This document shows, piece after piece, positions 35,078-43,644 of a DNA stretch of 64,000 nucleotides. The first letter of the stretch is position 1, and the number at the start of each line of letters is the position of its first letter. The notes below the pieces were generated by a model. It was given only the letters and a program-made list of their open reading frames with translations, searched no databases and was not told the origin of the DNA. A program made the position numbers and the translations under genes. The stretch is from Arthrobacter sp. ISL-48. GTDB lineage: Bacteria > Actinomycetota > Actinomycetes > Actinomycetales > Micrococcaceae. Location of the stretch: positions 80,489 through 144,488 of the forward strand of contig NZ_JAGGPL010000021.1 in assembly GCF_018613805.1 (NCBI RefSeq), written 5' to 3'.

Positions 35078-36304
35078 GTGACCTTGAACGATAATGGTGA
35101 AGAGATCCGAGCACAGAGAGTGGCTCATCCGAAGCGCGCTGTGGCGGTCGTTATGTGTGTGCTGGCGCTGCTGGCTTCAGCCTTTCTCGCGGGCCGCTTC
35201 ATTGGGTCCCCTCCTCGCGACGCTATCCAGTCCGCCCAACAGACAATCGCCGTATGGTCCACAGTTGAAACCAGAGTTGTCGATAACCGCCTCACCTTTA
35301 CGGGACGAGTCCAACCTGGCACTACGGTCAAGATTGTTGCCCTTTCAGAGACAAAGCCGAACGTTGTAGTGAGGCAATCTTTGACACCGGGAGCCCGAGT
35401 GGAACCTGGATCCTTGGCAGGCGTCGTATCTGGGCGTCCCTACTTCCTGCTCTCCGGCCCGCTCCCGCTGTACCGCGATCTCGTACTCAACGACAGCGGC
35501 GATGATGTTCTGGCGTTACAGAAATCGCTAGCAACATTGGGCTACTATGTCGAACTGACGAGTGTAGTCGACCGGCTCACCATGAATGCAATAAGCGACA
35601 TTTTCGCGGCGGCCGACTTCGAGTTGCCGAAGCAACTTACTAAGTCGGACACCGAAGCCGCTCCTCCGAGCTCTGCTGCGAAGACGGAACAGAAGACGGA
35701 GAACCTGCCTAAGCCAGCTACCCCGTACATTCCCTTTCGGCAACTTCTCTTAATGCCGGAAGGAAGCGGCCTAGTCACTTCGTCTGCACCGATAGGGGCT
35801 GAGGTGGACGTAGAGAAGCCCCTGCTGACACTGCGCACCACGTCCAGCTATGTCGAATTCGTGGCAGAAGTCTCCCAAGCAGATCAACTCAAAATCGGGC
35901 AGAAGCTGACTGCCCGAGTCGGCCCAAAGGAGTTCCCTGCGGTTGTGGATAAGATCGGCAATTTTCAGGAGGGAAAGGACGGCACCTTACCGGGAAAACC
36001 GGTCGCGCTGACCCCCGCCGAAGCTGGCGACCTCGATTTGCCCGTTGATCAACCGGCGACCATCCAGACCATCGGACAAGTCGAAGAGGCTCTCTCAGTT
36101 CCCTTGATAGCCGTTCGGGAAGACGGTTCCGGGCACTTCGTCACAAAACGTTCAGAAACCCGTGAAAGAGAACCCGACGGGGCCGGCGCGGAAAAATCTC
36201 CGCCGTCGGAAGTCAGGGTTAGTGTATCCATCCTCCGCTCCGGTGGGGGCTATGTCGCCATCAGTGGCGATCTGCACCCAGGAGATCAGGTCAAGGTTTC
36301 ATAG
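35078..36304 (+). CDS. Membrane-anchored adaptor (HlyD/peptidoglycan-binding type)
   Basis: About 408 residues from GTG 35078 (VTLNDNGEEIRAQRV). One N-terminal membrane helix (AVVMCVLALLASAFLAG) anchors it with the bulk outside. It has a first barrel-sandwich-like half (VVDNRLTFTGRVQPG, GARVEPGSLAGVVSGRP) and a peptidoglycan-binding_1-like stretch (LVLNDSGDDVLALQKSLATL). A flexible Ser/Lys/Pro linker follows, then the second half (GAEVDVEKPLLTLRTTSSYV, LKIGQKLTARV). This is the architecture of actinobacterial adaptors paired with MacB-like ABC transporters. The next gene begins 3 bases after its stop. Confidence 0.83.
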   Translation: MTLNDNGEEIRAQRVAHPKRAVAVVMCVLALLASAFLAGRFIGSPPRDAIQSAQQTIAVWSTVETRVVDNRLTFTGRVQPGTTVKIVALSETKPNVVVRQSLTPGARVEPGSLAGVVSGRPYFLLSGPLPLYRDLVLNDSGDDVLALQKSLATLGYYVELTSVVDRLTMNAISDIFAAADFELPKQLTKSDTEAAPPSSAAKTEQKTENLPKPATPYIPFRQLLLMPEGSGLVTSSAPIGAEVDVEKPLLTLRTTSSYVEFVAEVSQADQLKIGQKLTARVGPKEFPAVVDKIGNFQEGKDGTLPGKPVALTPAEAGDLDLPVDQPATIQTIGQVEEALSVPLIAVREDGSGHFVTKRSETREREPDGAGAEKSPPSEVRVSVSILRSGGGYVAISGDLHPGDQVKVS

Positions 36305-36307
36305 AAA

Positions 36308-38314
36308 ATGACGGTACTTGATTCGGACCTTCAGCCAGCTAACACGCCGCTTGACAGCCGTGTCCCCCTCCTGTCCTTGCAAAAGGTTTCCCGTCTGTAC
36401 CCGGGAAGCGAAACGGCGGCGATCGACGATGTCTCTTTGGACGTTTATCCCGGCGACTTTGTGGCCATAGTAGGTCCCTCAGGATCAGGAAAATCGACTC
36501 TTCTAAACATCCTTGGCCTACTCGACAGCCCAACCAGCGGCGACTACCAAGTCCTTGGCATCGATTCCATAGCAATGGATGAGAAGGGCCGCAATCACCT
36601 GCGTTCAAAAACCTTCGGATTTGTCTTCCAGTCCTCCCACGTCCTGGGAGACGACTCCGTATTGGCTAACGCAGCGATGGGGCTACGAGTCCAAAGGGTA
36701 GCCATTCGCGACCGCGTCAAATGCGCTGTTGATGCCCTTGTCCAGGTCGGGCTCAAATCAAAGATAGACAGCCGTGCCAAGTTGCTGTCCGGGGGAGAGC
36801 GCCAACGTGTTGCCATTGCCAGGGCGATAGCAACTTCACCGGCCCTGATCTTGGCCGATGAGCCAACCGGAAACCTGGATTCCGAGAACAGCCGTAGGAT
36901 AGTTGAGCATTTGCATGCCTTGCATCGCTCCGGGGCCACAGTCGTTGTCATTACGCACGACATGGAGGTCGCCGCAACAGCCTCGCGGCGAGTAGAAATA
37001 CTTGATGGGAGGATTGTCGAGGACTCTACAACGGCCTCACCTGAGTCTGCGAATTATGTCCCTGGACCTGGTAATCCCCGTCCGAAACAGAAGCGCAGGC
37101 ATCTAGGCCCTTGGGGATCGCTGGTCGATGACGTCCTTGCCGCCGTATCGGCTCTTTCAACGCGAGGCGTGCGGACGCTCCTGCTAATGGCTGCTTTTGC
37201 CCTTGGCATCGGAGGTCTTGTAACTTCCGTAGGGCTCAGTGAAACAGCGTCGGCGCAAATCAGTAGCCGCCTCACTGCCGCTGCACTCGATGAGGTCCGT
37301 GTCGATCTCGATCGTCCGTCCGCTTTTCTGAATCCCCAAAGCGACCGTCTTGCTAAGGATCTTGACAAGCTGGCGAATCTGCCTCATGTCCAAAATGCCG
37401 GGTTTCTCGCAATGGTTCAGCCTGCTGACACCAAGATATCTCGACTGTATGCCGGTGATGCAGAACCAAGTCAGGCTATAGGTTTGGCCAGCACTTCAAG
37501 GTCATTCATTGAACAAGCGGCCACCGAAATCGTGCCGTCAACCAGTACAGAACTACTGGAAGATTCATCTGTACAACCAGTCGCATTGGTTTCAAGAAAA
37601 GCTGCGGAGGCTCTAGGTTTTCCTCTAGGCGACGACAGAATGGGATTGACCCCGGGATACGCCGTCTGGATCGACGGAGCCCGGGTTCCGATCGTTGGGT
37701 TGTTTCAAGTGGGTGACCGCTTCAGCGAGCTCGAAAGCTCCGTGATCGTGAGTCCCGGACTGCTCTCCCAGAATCCCAGAGTACGGCTGTCCATCGTTAT
37801 TAAGACCGACATGGGGTTTCCTGCTGCCGTTGCACGGGCCGTTCCGCTTTCCTTGGCCCCCGAGAGTCCAGGCAGCATCAAGACACAAACAGTGGCGGAT
37901 CTGGACTCATTACGCTTCGGAGTGTCCAATGATCTAGGTCTTTTCGTCGGAATCCTCTCATCAGTTCTCTTGGCCTTGACCGCCGCCAGCGCAGCCACAG
38001 TGATGTATCTGACTGTTCAGTCTCGCACCTCTGAGATCGCGCTATTGAGGGCAATCGGAGCGGGTCGAGGATACATCGGACGCCTGTTCATGATTGAAGG
38101 TCTTCTGATCTCGTCCATGGGCGGGGCAATTGGGATTGCCCTAGGCGTAGCAGGCACACTATTCGGAGCCTTAGCTCAAGGGTGGACGCCCGTACTGGCT
38201 GGCAGCTTGCCACTCATAGGAATGGGTGCATCAGTCCTTACCGGCCTCATCAGTTCACTTTATCCAGCCTGGGTTGCCAGCCGACAAAATCCCGCCACCG
38301 CGATTAGAGGCTGA
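36308..38314 (+). CDS. MacB-like ABC transporter, ATPase fused to FtsX permease
   Basis: 668 residues. The N-terminal ATPase domain has Walker A GPSGSGKST, signature LSGGERQR, Walker B LILADEPTGNLD and the switch His in VVVITHD. A linker follows to a first membrane helix near residue 290, then a large extracellular domain, and three C-terminal helices with the FtsX signature (YLTVQSRTSEIALLRAIGAG). MacB-type transporters do not pump across the membrane but couple ATP hydrolysis to movements of the outer domain, expelling peptides, lipoproteins or antibiotics with an adaptor. The adaptor gene lies 3 bases upstream. With the secreted I36-like protein and the lipoprotein it forms a coherent export/immunity unit. 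Confidence 0.9.
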   Translation: MTVLDSDLQPANTPLDSRVPLLSLQKVSRLYPGSETAAIDDVSLDVYPGDFVAIVGPSGSGKSTLLNILGLLDSPTSGDYQVLGIDSIAMDEKGRNHLRSKTFGFVFQSSHVLGDDSVLANAAMGLRVQRVAIRDRVKCAVDALVQVGLKSKIDSRAKLLSGGERQRVAIARAIATSPALILADEPTGNLDSENSRRIVEHLHALHRSGATVVVITHDMEVAATASRRVEILDGRIVEDSTTASPESANYVPGPGNPRPKQKRRHLGPWGSLVDDVLAAVSALSTRGVRTLLLMAAFALGIGGLVTSVGLSETASAQISSRLTAAALDEVRVDLDRPSAFLNPQSDRLAKDLDKLANLPHVQNAGFLAMVQPADTKISRLYAGDAEPSQAIGLASTSRSFIEQAATEIVPSTSTELLEDSSVQPVALVSRKAAEALGFPLGDDRMGLTPGYAVWIDGARVPIVGLFQVGDRFSELESSVIVSPGLLSQNPRVRLSIVIKTDMGFPAAVARAVPLSLAPESPGSIKTQTVADLDSLRFGVSNDLGLFVGILSSVLLALTAASAATVMYLTVQSRTSEIALLRAIGAGRGYIGRLFMIEGLLISSMGGAIGIALGVAGTLFGALAQGWTPVLAGSLPLIGMGASVLTGLISSLYPAWVASRQNPATAIRG

Positions 38315-38426
38315 ATTTGGCCAAGGTTCTTCCTTAGCTGGATGGACGGGGACTATCCGTTACTAACAAATCCAGATCGCCTGCCGTCGTTTGACAGCCC
38401 TGACTTTTGTATACTATGGAGGTCAA

Positions 38427-39828
38427 GTCCATATGCGTGGTGTAACGCGGTTGCCGTGTGATCCTTGGTTTGTTTAGGCGCTGAGAGCCAGTTCTGTGGG
38501 GTTTCCTGCCTCCTCTGTGGTCGGGGTGCCGGCGGCCTGGGCCTGTTGGATGAGGTCAAGGCCGAGGTGGCGGCGGGCTTCGATCCAGTCATCGTGTTGC
38601 TCGGCCAGGACGGCGCCCACAAGCCGGATGAGGGAGTTCCGGTCCGGGAAGATCCCGACCACGTCTGTCCGCCTTCTGATCTCGCGATTGAGGCGTTCCT
38701 GGGGGTTATTGGACCACACCTGCCGCCAGAGCCCCTTCGGGAACGGCGTGAACGCGAGCACGTCGGCGCGGGCGGCTTCGAGGTGGTCGGCGACCTTGGG
38801 CAGCTTCTCTTCCAGTGCGTTGATGACGCGGTCGAACTGGGCGTGTACGGCGTCCGCGTCGGGCTGGTCGTAGACACTGTGCAGCAGGGTTTTCACCCAG
38901 GGCCAGGAGGTCTTGGGCGTGAGGGACATCAGATTCGCCGCGTAATGGGTTCGGCAGCGCTGCCAGGACGCTCCGGGCAGGGTCGCGCCGAGCGCCGCCA
39001 CGAGGCCGGCGTGGGCGTCGGAGGTCACCAGCTTGACCCCGGACAGCCCTCGGGCGGTGAGGTCACGGAAGAATCCCAGCCAGCCGGCCCCGTCCTCGGC
39101 CGAGGTCACCTGCAGGCCCAGGATTTCGCGGTGGCCATCGGCGTTGACGCCGGTCGCGAGAAGGGCGTAGACGTTCGCGACCCGCCCGCCCTCGCGGACC
39201 TTCAGCACCAGCGCATCGGCGGCGACGAACGGGTACGGGCCGGCATCCAGAGGGCGGGTCCGGAACGCCTCGACCTGTTCGTCGAGGTCCCGGGCCATGA
39301 TCGAGACCTGGGACTTGGACAGGCGGGTGATGCCCAGGGACTCAACGAGCTTCTCCATCCGCCGGGTACTGACGCCGAGCAGGTAGCAGGTCGCCACCAC
39401 CGAGGTCAGTGCGGCCTCGGCGCGGCGCCGGCGCTCCAGCAGCCAATCCGGGAAATACGTGCCCTGGCGCAGCTTCGGGATGGCGACGTCAAGGGTCCCG
39501 GCACGGGTGTCGAAGTCCCGCTGCCGGTACCCGTGCGGGAGTTCACCCGCTCCGCGGAGGTCTGGCCGTATTCGGCGCCGCAGACGGCGTCGGCCTCGGC
39601 GCCCATCAGGGCTGTGATGAAGGTCTGTAGCATCTGGCGCAGCAGGTCAGGAGAGGCCTGCTCGAGCTGCTCGGACAAAAAACGGGTCGGATCGATAGAA
39701 TAGGGTGCGGTCATCGCGGAGTTCTCCTTCAGGAAAGACATTGGACTGTCATTTCCAAGGATCACGCGGTGACCGCCTTCGCATCCGGCAAAACGCCCGA
39801 GGTGGGCCGTTACACCACGCTAATGGAC
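38427..39828 (-). mobile_element. IS256-family insertion sequence
   Basis: Inverted ends of 21 bases (38427-38447 and 39808-39828) differ at two positions; both contain GCGTGGTGTAACG. They enclose a single Mutator-type transposase gene on the minus strand. No matching 8-9 bp duplication is visible next to these ends, so either the flanks have been rearranged or the ends extend slightly further. Confidence 0.8.
38474..39714 (-). pseudogene. IS256-family transposase with a one-base deletion
   Basis: The start is the ATG at 39714 (MTAPYSIDPTRFLSEQLEQA; GGAG nine bases upstream). The frame is correct through AERVNSR, then is lost near 39534, where the expected NGYRQRDFDTRAGT is found only in the next frame. 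It resumes to the end: VSIMARDLDEQVEAF, an AADALVLKVREGG catalytic Asp region, QRCRTHYAANL, and NREIRRRTDVVGIFPDRNSL. Adding one A in the CGC-ACGGG context would repair it. It is probably inactive, or the base is a sequencing error. Confidence 0.85.
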
Positions 39829-39835
39829 GTAACCT

Positions 39836-40921
39836 CTATCTGATTCTGTCGCGAGAGTTCTCCGGACGGCTCTTCGCGGAGCTGGCTGAGCCCGGCAACG
39901 CAGCGGGCGGCTCCTGAGGGGATGATGAGCTTCGGACGATCAGCTCGAATGGGGTTGTCACGGAAGTGGGCTCTCCGCTGGCCCCGGCGAGCTCATCAAG
40001 GAGGATTCGGACGGCCAGAGCCGCTTGATCCGCTGGATGTTGAAGGATGGATGTCAATCCTAGGGGGGCGGCCAGGTCGTTTCCTTCCAAGCTGACAACC
40101 GCAACCTGCTCAGGGATTTTTACTCCTCTTCTCGCGCATTCGAAGAGGATCCCAATGGCCGCTTCATCTGAGGGACAGATGAACGCGGCAGGTCCGGATG
40201 TCCAACCTGTCCATAGCTTTTCAAAGACCTCCCTAGTCCGGGTGAATGCTTCAAGGGGTGATTCCGTTGCCCTGTGCGACAAGGACTTTCGCACTGCCTC
40301 AAGGAGCTCCGGGCAGCCGGTATCCTCTTCGATCCATACGTAGCTGTCTGCGATCAACAGGGCTATGCGCTTATGCCCTGATTGGCGCAAATGGCGTACT
40401 GCTGCGGAGAGTATTTGCTGCTCATCCACTCCCACGCTGTGGCCGCGGGAAGCGCGGCCGCCGACAATAGCACAGGGAAGTGTTGAGCCTGTCAGCTCCA
40501 AGAGTGCTGTTCCTGACTCGGCGGCGTTGCCGAAGATGAGGAGGGCATCGACATGGCTCGGGCCTAGCGTCGCGATGTGCTTGCAATCGTGCGGATCGGT
40601 TACAACGATGTTGAGACTGTAGTTTCGGGCCGCCAGTGCGCGGGAGGCGCCTTCGAGAGCTTTGGAATAGAACCAGTGGCGCACTGTCGGGGTCAGTACC
40701 GTTATGATACGGGACCGTCCTGTGGCCAAGGCCGCGGCCGAGGGGGAAATGGAATAGCCCATGGCCGCAGCGATTCTGTTGATTCTGTTTCTGGTCGATA
40801 GTGTGACGCTAGGTTGTTGTCTCAGGGCGCGTGACACCGTGGCCGTCGAGACTCCGGCGGCCAGTGCTACGTCTTTGATGTTGACGGTTAAACCCGCTGT
40901 CCGCCGCCGTTGTGTTTTCAA
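39836..40921 (-). CDS. LacI-family transcriptional regulator 1
   Basis: 361 residues from a TTG at 40921, supported by AAAGGAG six bases upstream. The N-terminal LacI helix-turn-helix is NIKDVALAAGVSTATVSRAL with hinge region MGYSISPSAAALATGRSR, followed by a periplasmic-binding-protein-like sugar sensor (IITVLTPTVRHWFYSKALEG, CPSDEAAIGILFECARRGVKIPEQVAVVSLEGND). The gene ends 7 bases from the IS256 element, whose insertion may have removed a neighbour. It is divergent from the MFS gene at 41148, so it may control that pump. Its ligand is probably a sugar or cyclitol. Confidence 0.92.
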   Translation of the reverse strand: MKTQRRRTAGLTVNIKDVALAAGVSTATVSRALRQQPSVTLSTRNRINRIAAAMGYSISPSAAALATGRSRIITVLTPTVRHWFYSKALEGASRALAARNYSLNIVVTDPHDCKHIATLGPSHVDALLIFGNAAESGTALLELTGSTLPCAIVGGRASRGHSVGVDEQQILSAAVRHLRQSGHKRIALLIADSYVWIEEDTGCPELLEAVRKSLSHRATESPLEAFTRTREVFEKLWTGWTSGPAAFICPSDEAAIGILFECARRGVKIPEQVAVVSLEGNDLAAPLGLTSILQHPADQAALAVRILLDELAGASGEPTSVTTPFELIVRSSSSPQEPPAALPGSASSAKSRPENSRDRIR

Positions 40922-41132
40922 TGCCGCTCCTTTGATTCGACCTGCTTCATGGGAGGACAGCTGGACCTTCGGCCAGCGTGTCCCTTGGCTACGTACTGTT
41001 CGGAATTCACTGGCAACTCATATACGGACAGAAGCACCGGACTTGTCCAACAGAAACCCCTCTTGCACTCATTGCACTTCACGGCGTATTGATGATCCTG
41101 CCACTAGCCTTTACTCGATTGGGGATTCAAGG

Positions 41133-41144
41133 TGTATCGTTACA
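41133..41144. promoter_or_regulatory. LacI-type operator before MFS pump
   Basis: TGTATCGTTACA matches the two sites at 43506 and 43536 (TGTAACGNTACA) with one or two changes. It ends 3 bases before the ATG at 41148, covering the normal Shine-Dalgarno position. It suggests that this pump belongs to the same regulon as the cyclitol operon. Confidence 0.55.
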
Positions 41145-41147
41145 CAG

Positions 41148-42374
41148 ATGATGATCACACGTCGAGTTCGAGTTGGACTGCTCATGCTTGCCCTGGCCGC
41201 CTTTGGGTACAACACCTCGGAATCGTTTCCCGTTGGCTTGCTCCCGAGGATGTCGGCTGACCTGCAGGTGGCTGAATCCCAGATCGGCGCCCTACTGACC
41301 TTGTACGCCGCAGTCGTGGCAGTCACCGTTATCCCTGTAGTTGTGATGACGTCATCCATTGGTCGCCGCCGCCTAATCCTGGTCACTGTGGCCGCACTGG
41401 CCGTTTCCAATGTGGCCATATCGGTCGCGCCCACCTACGAACTACTGCTCGGGGCCAGGCTGCTCTCCGCCACTACGCACGGAATCTTTTGGTCGATGAT
41501 CGCCCCCACTGCCGCCCTGCTTGTTCCCAGAGGCCGTGAAGGTTATGCCACGGCGATTGCCTTCACGGGGAGCTCTCTGGCGATGGTGGCCGGAACACCG
41601 CTCGTCACGGCCTTGGGCGAGCTGATCGGTTGGCGATTGGCCGCGGCCCTTCTTGCTTTCTTGGCAATTGTCACCTTCATCGGACTCCGAGCGGCCCTTC
41701 CAGCTTTGGGATCAACGACTTTGGACAGAGGCCACCGGGCGCAGTGGGAGCCGTTCGTCCGGACGATCAAGGACGGGACACTCATTGCGCTGTGTGTGGG
41801 AACGGTGCTCGTTGTTGTTGCCTATTTCGCCACTTACACCTATATAGCCGTCTTCCTTGAGCGTTATGCGGGGGTGACGGGGACTGCGCTGTCTATGGTT
41901 TTGCTGGCCTTCGGCCTTGCCGGGCTTGTGGGGGTATCTATCGTGGGGAAAGTGACCGACCGCCGCCCCAGGCTGGCGGCTGTCGTGTGTCTGGCCACCT
42001 TGGCGGCAGCCCTGTTCGGTATGGCCGTTTTTGCCGACGTGGCACCGGTCGCCGTCATCGTCTCGGTGGTTGCACTCGGCGGAGCATTCGCGGCGGTGCC
42101 CGTCTGCCTGCAGTCCGCCGTTATCCGGGTTGCCCCAGGATCTGCGGATGTAGCCTCATCGGTGTACGTCGTCGCGTTTCAGATCGGAATAGCTGGCGGT
42201 TCGCTTATTGGAGGATGGATGATCGACCGGGATCAGCTCGCCATGGTCCCGGTTTGGGCAGGAATCATCGCCCTTTTCGCTGGCTTCATAGTGATCCGCC
42301 TGCGGCGGGCTTTCACGCCGCTGTCGCTGGAACCAGCCGCTTCCCCTGTTCCTGAACTGGTCGACCGGGCCTAG
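41148..42374 (+). CDS. MFS efflux transporter 1 of the cyclitol locus (DHA1)
   Basis: About 408 residues from the ATG at 41148 (41151 is also possible: MMITRRVRVGLLMLAL). The frame is open upstream, but that part covers the operator region and the LacI gene. Twelve membrane segments; SFPVGLLPRMSADLQVAESQ and GARLLSATTHGIFWSMIAPT resemble the AraJ/sugar-efflux subgroup. It is similar in layout to the pump at 56332, at the other end of the locus. It likely exports the cyclitol product or a precursor. It lies between two LacI genes and converges on the second. Confidence 0.87.
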   Translation: MMITRRVRVGLLMLALAAFGYNTSESFPVGLLPRMSADLQVAESQIGALLTLYAAVVAVTVIPVVVMTSSIGRRRLILVTVAALAVSNVAISVAPTYELLLGARLLSATTHGIFWSMIAPTAALLVPRGREGYATAIAFTGSSLAMVAGTPLVTALGELIGWRLAAALLAFLAIVTFIGLRAALPALGSTTLDRGHRAQWEPFVRTIKDGTLIALCVGTVLVVVAYFATYTYIAVFLERYAGVTGTALSMVLLAFGLAGLVGVSIVGKVTDRRPRLAAVVCLATLAAALFGMAVFADVAPVAVIVSVVALGGAFAAVPVCLQSAVIRVAPGSADVASSVYVVAFQIGIAGGSLIGGWMIDRDQLAMVPVWAGIIALFAGFIVIRLRRAFTPLSLEPAASPVPELVDRA

Positions 42375-42412
42375 GCAAGACTCGCATACGCCAGATGCCA
42401 CGTGGACGAAAG

Positions 42413-43465
42413 TCAGCGCCTGGTGCTTTGCCTTTCGATGACACTCCAGGATGCCTGCGGCTGATCGGCGGTGAGGCCAGCCGCAATCTGACCGCAGGTC
42501 CGCCCCTGCTCATAGAGGGACTGCCGGAGGGTCGTCAGCCCTTCGGCGGCGGCCGCCGGCCCGTCATCCCATCCCGAAACTGAAAGACTGTTCGGCACTA
42601 CTCGCCCGTTTTCGGAGGCGGTCTCCAACACCCCTACAGCTAGTTCGTCACTCATGCACAGAACAGCGTCCACAGGGATTTGCGCCTCCTTCAAAAGGAG
42701 GTCGAAGGTGGTTTTCGCCTCGGTTCTGAGGTTACGGGAAAGCGCGATGACATAGACGTCACTCCAATTGAACCCCGCTGCCTCAAGGCCTTCCCGAAAA
42801 CCTTGCAGGCGGTCCTGCGTTACGGGAAGTTTGGCCTCAGTTATATCCAAGCCGTATCCCTGGCTAGGGGTGCGCGTGTGATCGAGTGAGAAACTGACAA
42901 TCACGGGATGGCTTGTTCCCTTCAGGCTCGTCGTGCTCATCGCTCGAGCCGCTGCGCGGTCATCGGCACGCACTCTGACGATCCCGTCGTATTCAGGCCC
43001 CCCTTGAATGGCACAAGGGCGGCCGGTCCTGACTGCTGCGCCCAATGTTGGATCATCCATGACCGTAGTCCAGAAGACATACCCGTCCACTGCGGCTTCC
43101 GAAACCCGCGAGGCATCCCCAGGGGTCCCTTCGGTGGGAATAAATGTAAGACCCAAATGGCGTTCAACACATATGCTGGCGACTCCTGCGAGAAATTCAC
43201 TGGCCTGTGGATCGCTGAAGGCGTAGGTCAGGTGCTCGCCAAAGACGACGCCCAGGCTGTTGGACTTGCCGGTTCTCAGCGAGGTCGCCCATGGATTCTT
43301 GCCAGCGTAGCCCAGAACCTTTGACGCATTGAGCACGCGCTGGAGCGACTCCTCGGAGACACGGTCAGGGTTATTGAAAGCATACGAGACCGTCATCACG
43401 GACAGGCCCGCCTCATTCGCAACGTCCCGGAGGGTCACTCTGCGCTGGTTCTGTTTTGTCACCAA
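42413..43465 (-). CDS. LacI-family transcriptional regulator 2, probable repressor of the cyclitol operon
   Basis: 350 residues from TTG 43465 or GTG 43462 (VTKQNQRRVTLRDVANEAGL). The helix-turn-helix is TLRDVANEAGLSVMTVSYAF, followed by a sugar-binding-protein-like sensor (FLAGVASICVERHLGLTFIP, DAVLCMSDELAVGVLETASE, LSVSGWDDGPAA). It is divergent from the 14-gene operon, with two TGTAACGNTACA sites in the gap, a standard autoregulated local repressor layout. A TTGATA/TAGTCT promoter pair on the minus strand (43498-43470, spacing 17) would place the transcript start at or near the start codon. Confidence 0.93.
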   Translation of the reverse strand: MVTKQNQRRVTLRDVANEAGLSVMTVSYAFNNPDRVSEESLQRVLNASKVLGYAGKNPWATSLRTGKSNSLGVVFGEHLTYAFSDPQASEFLAGVASICVERHLGLTFIPTEGTPGDASRVSEAAVDGYVFWTTVMDDPTLGAAVRTGRPCAIQGGPEYDGIVRVRADDRAAARAMSTTSLKGTSHPVIVSFSLDHTRTPSQGYGLDITEAKLPVTQDRLQGFREGLEAAGFNWSDVYVIALSRNLRTEAKTTFDLLLKEAQIPVDAVLCMSDELAVGVLETASENGRVVPNSLSVSGWDDGPAAAAEGLTTLRQSLYEQGRTCGQIAAGLTADQPQASWSVIERQSTRR

Positions 43466-43505
43466 TCGAGACTACGTGGGCAACTGAGTTCTATCAAGCG
43501 ATTTG

Positions 43506-43517
43506 TGTAACGCTACA
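43506..43517. promoter_or_regulatory. LacI-type operator O1
   Basis: TGTAACGCTACA, flanked by G and C to make a 14-base near palindrome with a central CG, as in LacI-family sites. It overlaps a possible -35 (TTGTGT at 43503) of a rightward promoter whose -10 would be TAGCGT at 43526, spacing 17. Confidence 0.65.
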
Positions 43518-43535
43518 CCGTCGGCTAGCGTGCTG

Positions 43536-43547
43536 TGTAACGGTACA
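43536..43547. promoter_or_regulatory. LacI-type operator O2
   Basis: TGTAACGGTACA lies exactly 30 bases (about three helical turns) after O1 and just downstream of the proposed -10. Paired sites on one DNA face suit cooperative binding or tight repression of the operon at 43645. Confidence 0.65.
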
Positions 43548-43644
43548 GATCGAGCGCTAGGAGCGCCATTTCCGGCCGATGATGCCGTCTCATGTAGAAG
43601 CTACCCAATACCGCTGTGCTCTAGGTCAAAGGAATGAGAACACT

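Noticed and set aside
38436..38447. LacI-like half site (GTGTAACG) in the IS256 ends
   Set aside because: It is part of the element's inverted repeat at both tips and lacks the TACA half, so the similarity to the cyclitol operators is taken as chance.
38465..39703. 412-codon plus-strand frame over the IS256 element
   Set aside because: It is the antisense shadow of the transposase; its Gly/Arg/Val-rich translation lacks domains.
38419..39836. Target-site duplication of the IS256 element
   Set aside because: The 8-9 bases on the two sides do not match.
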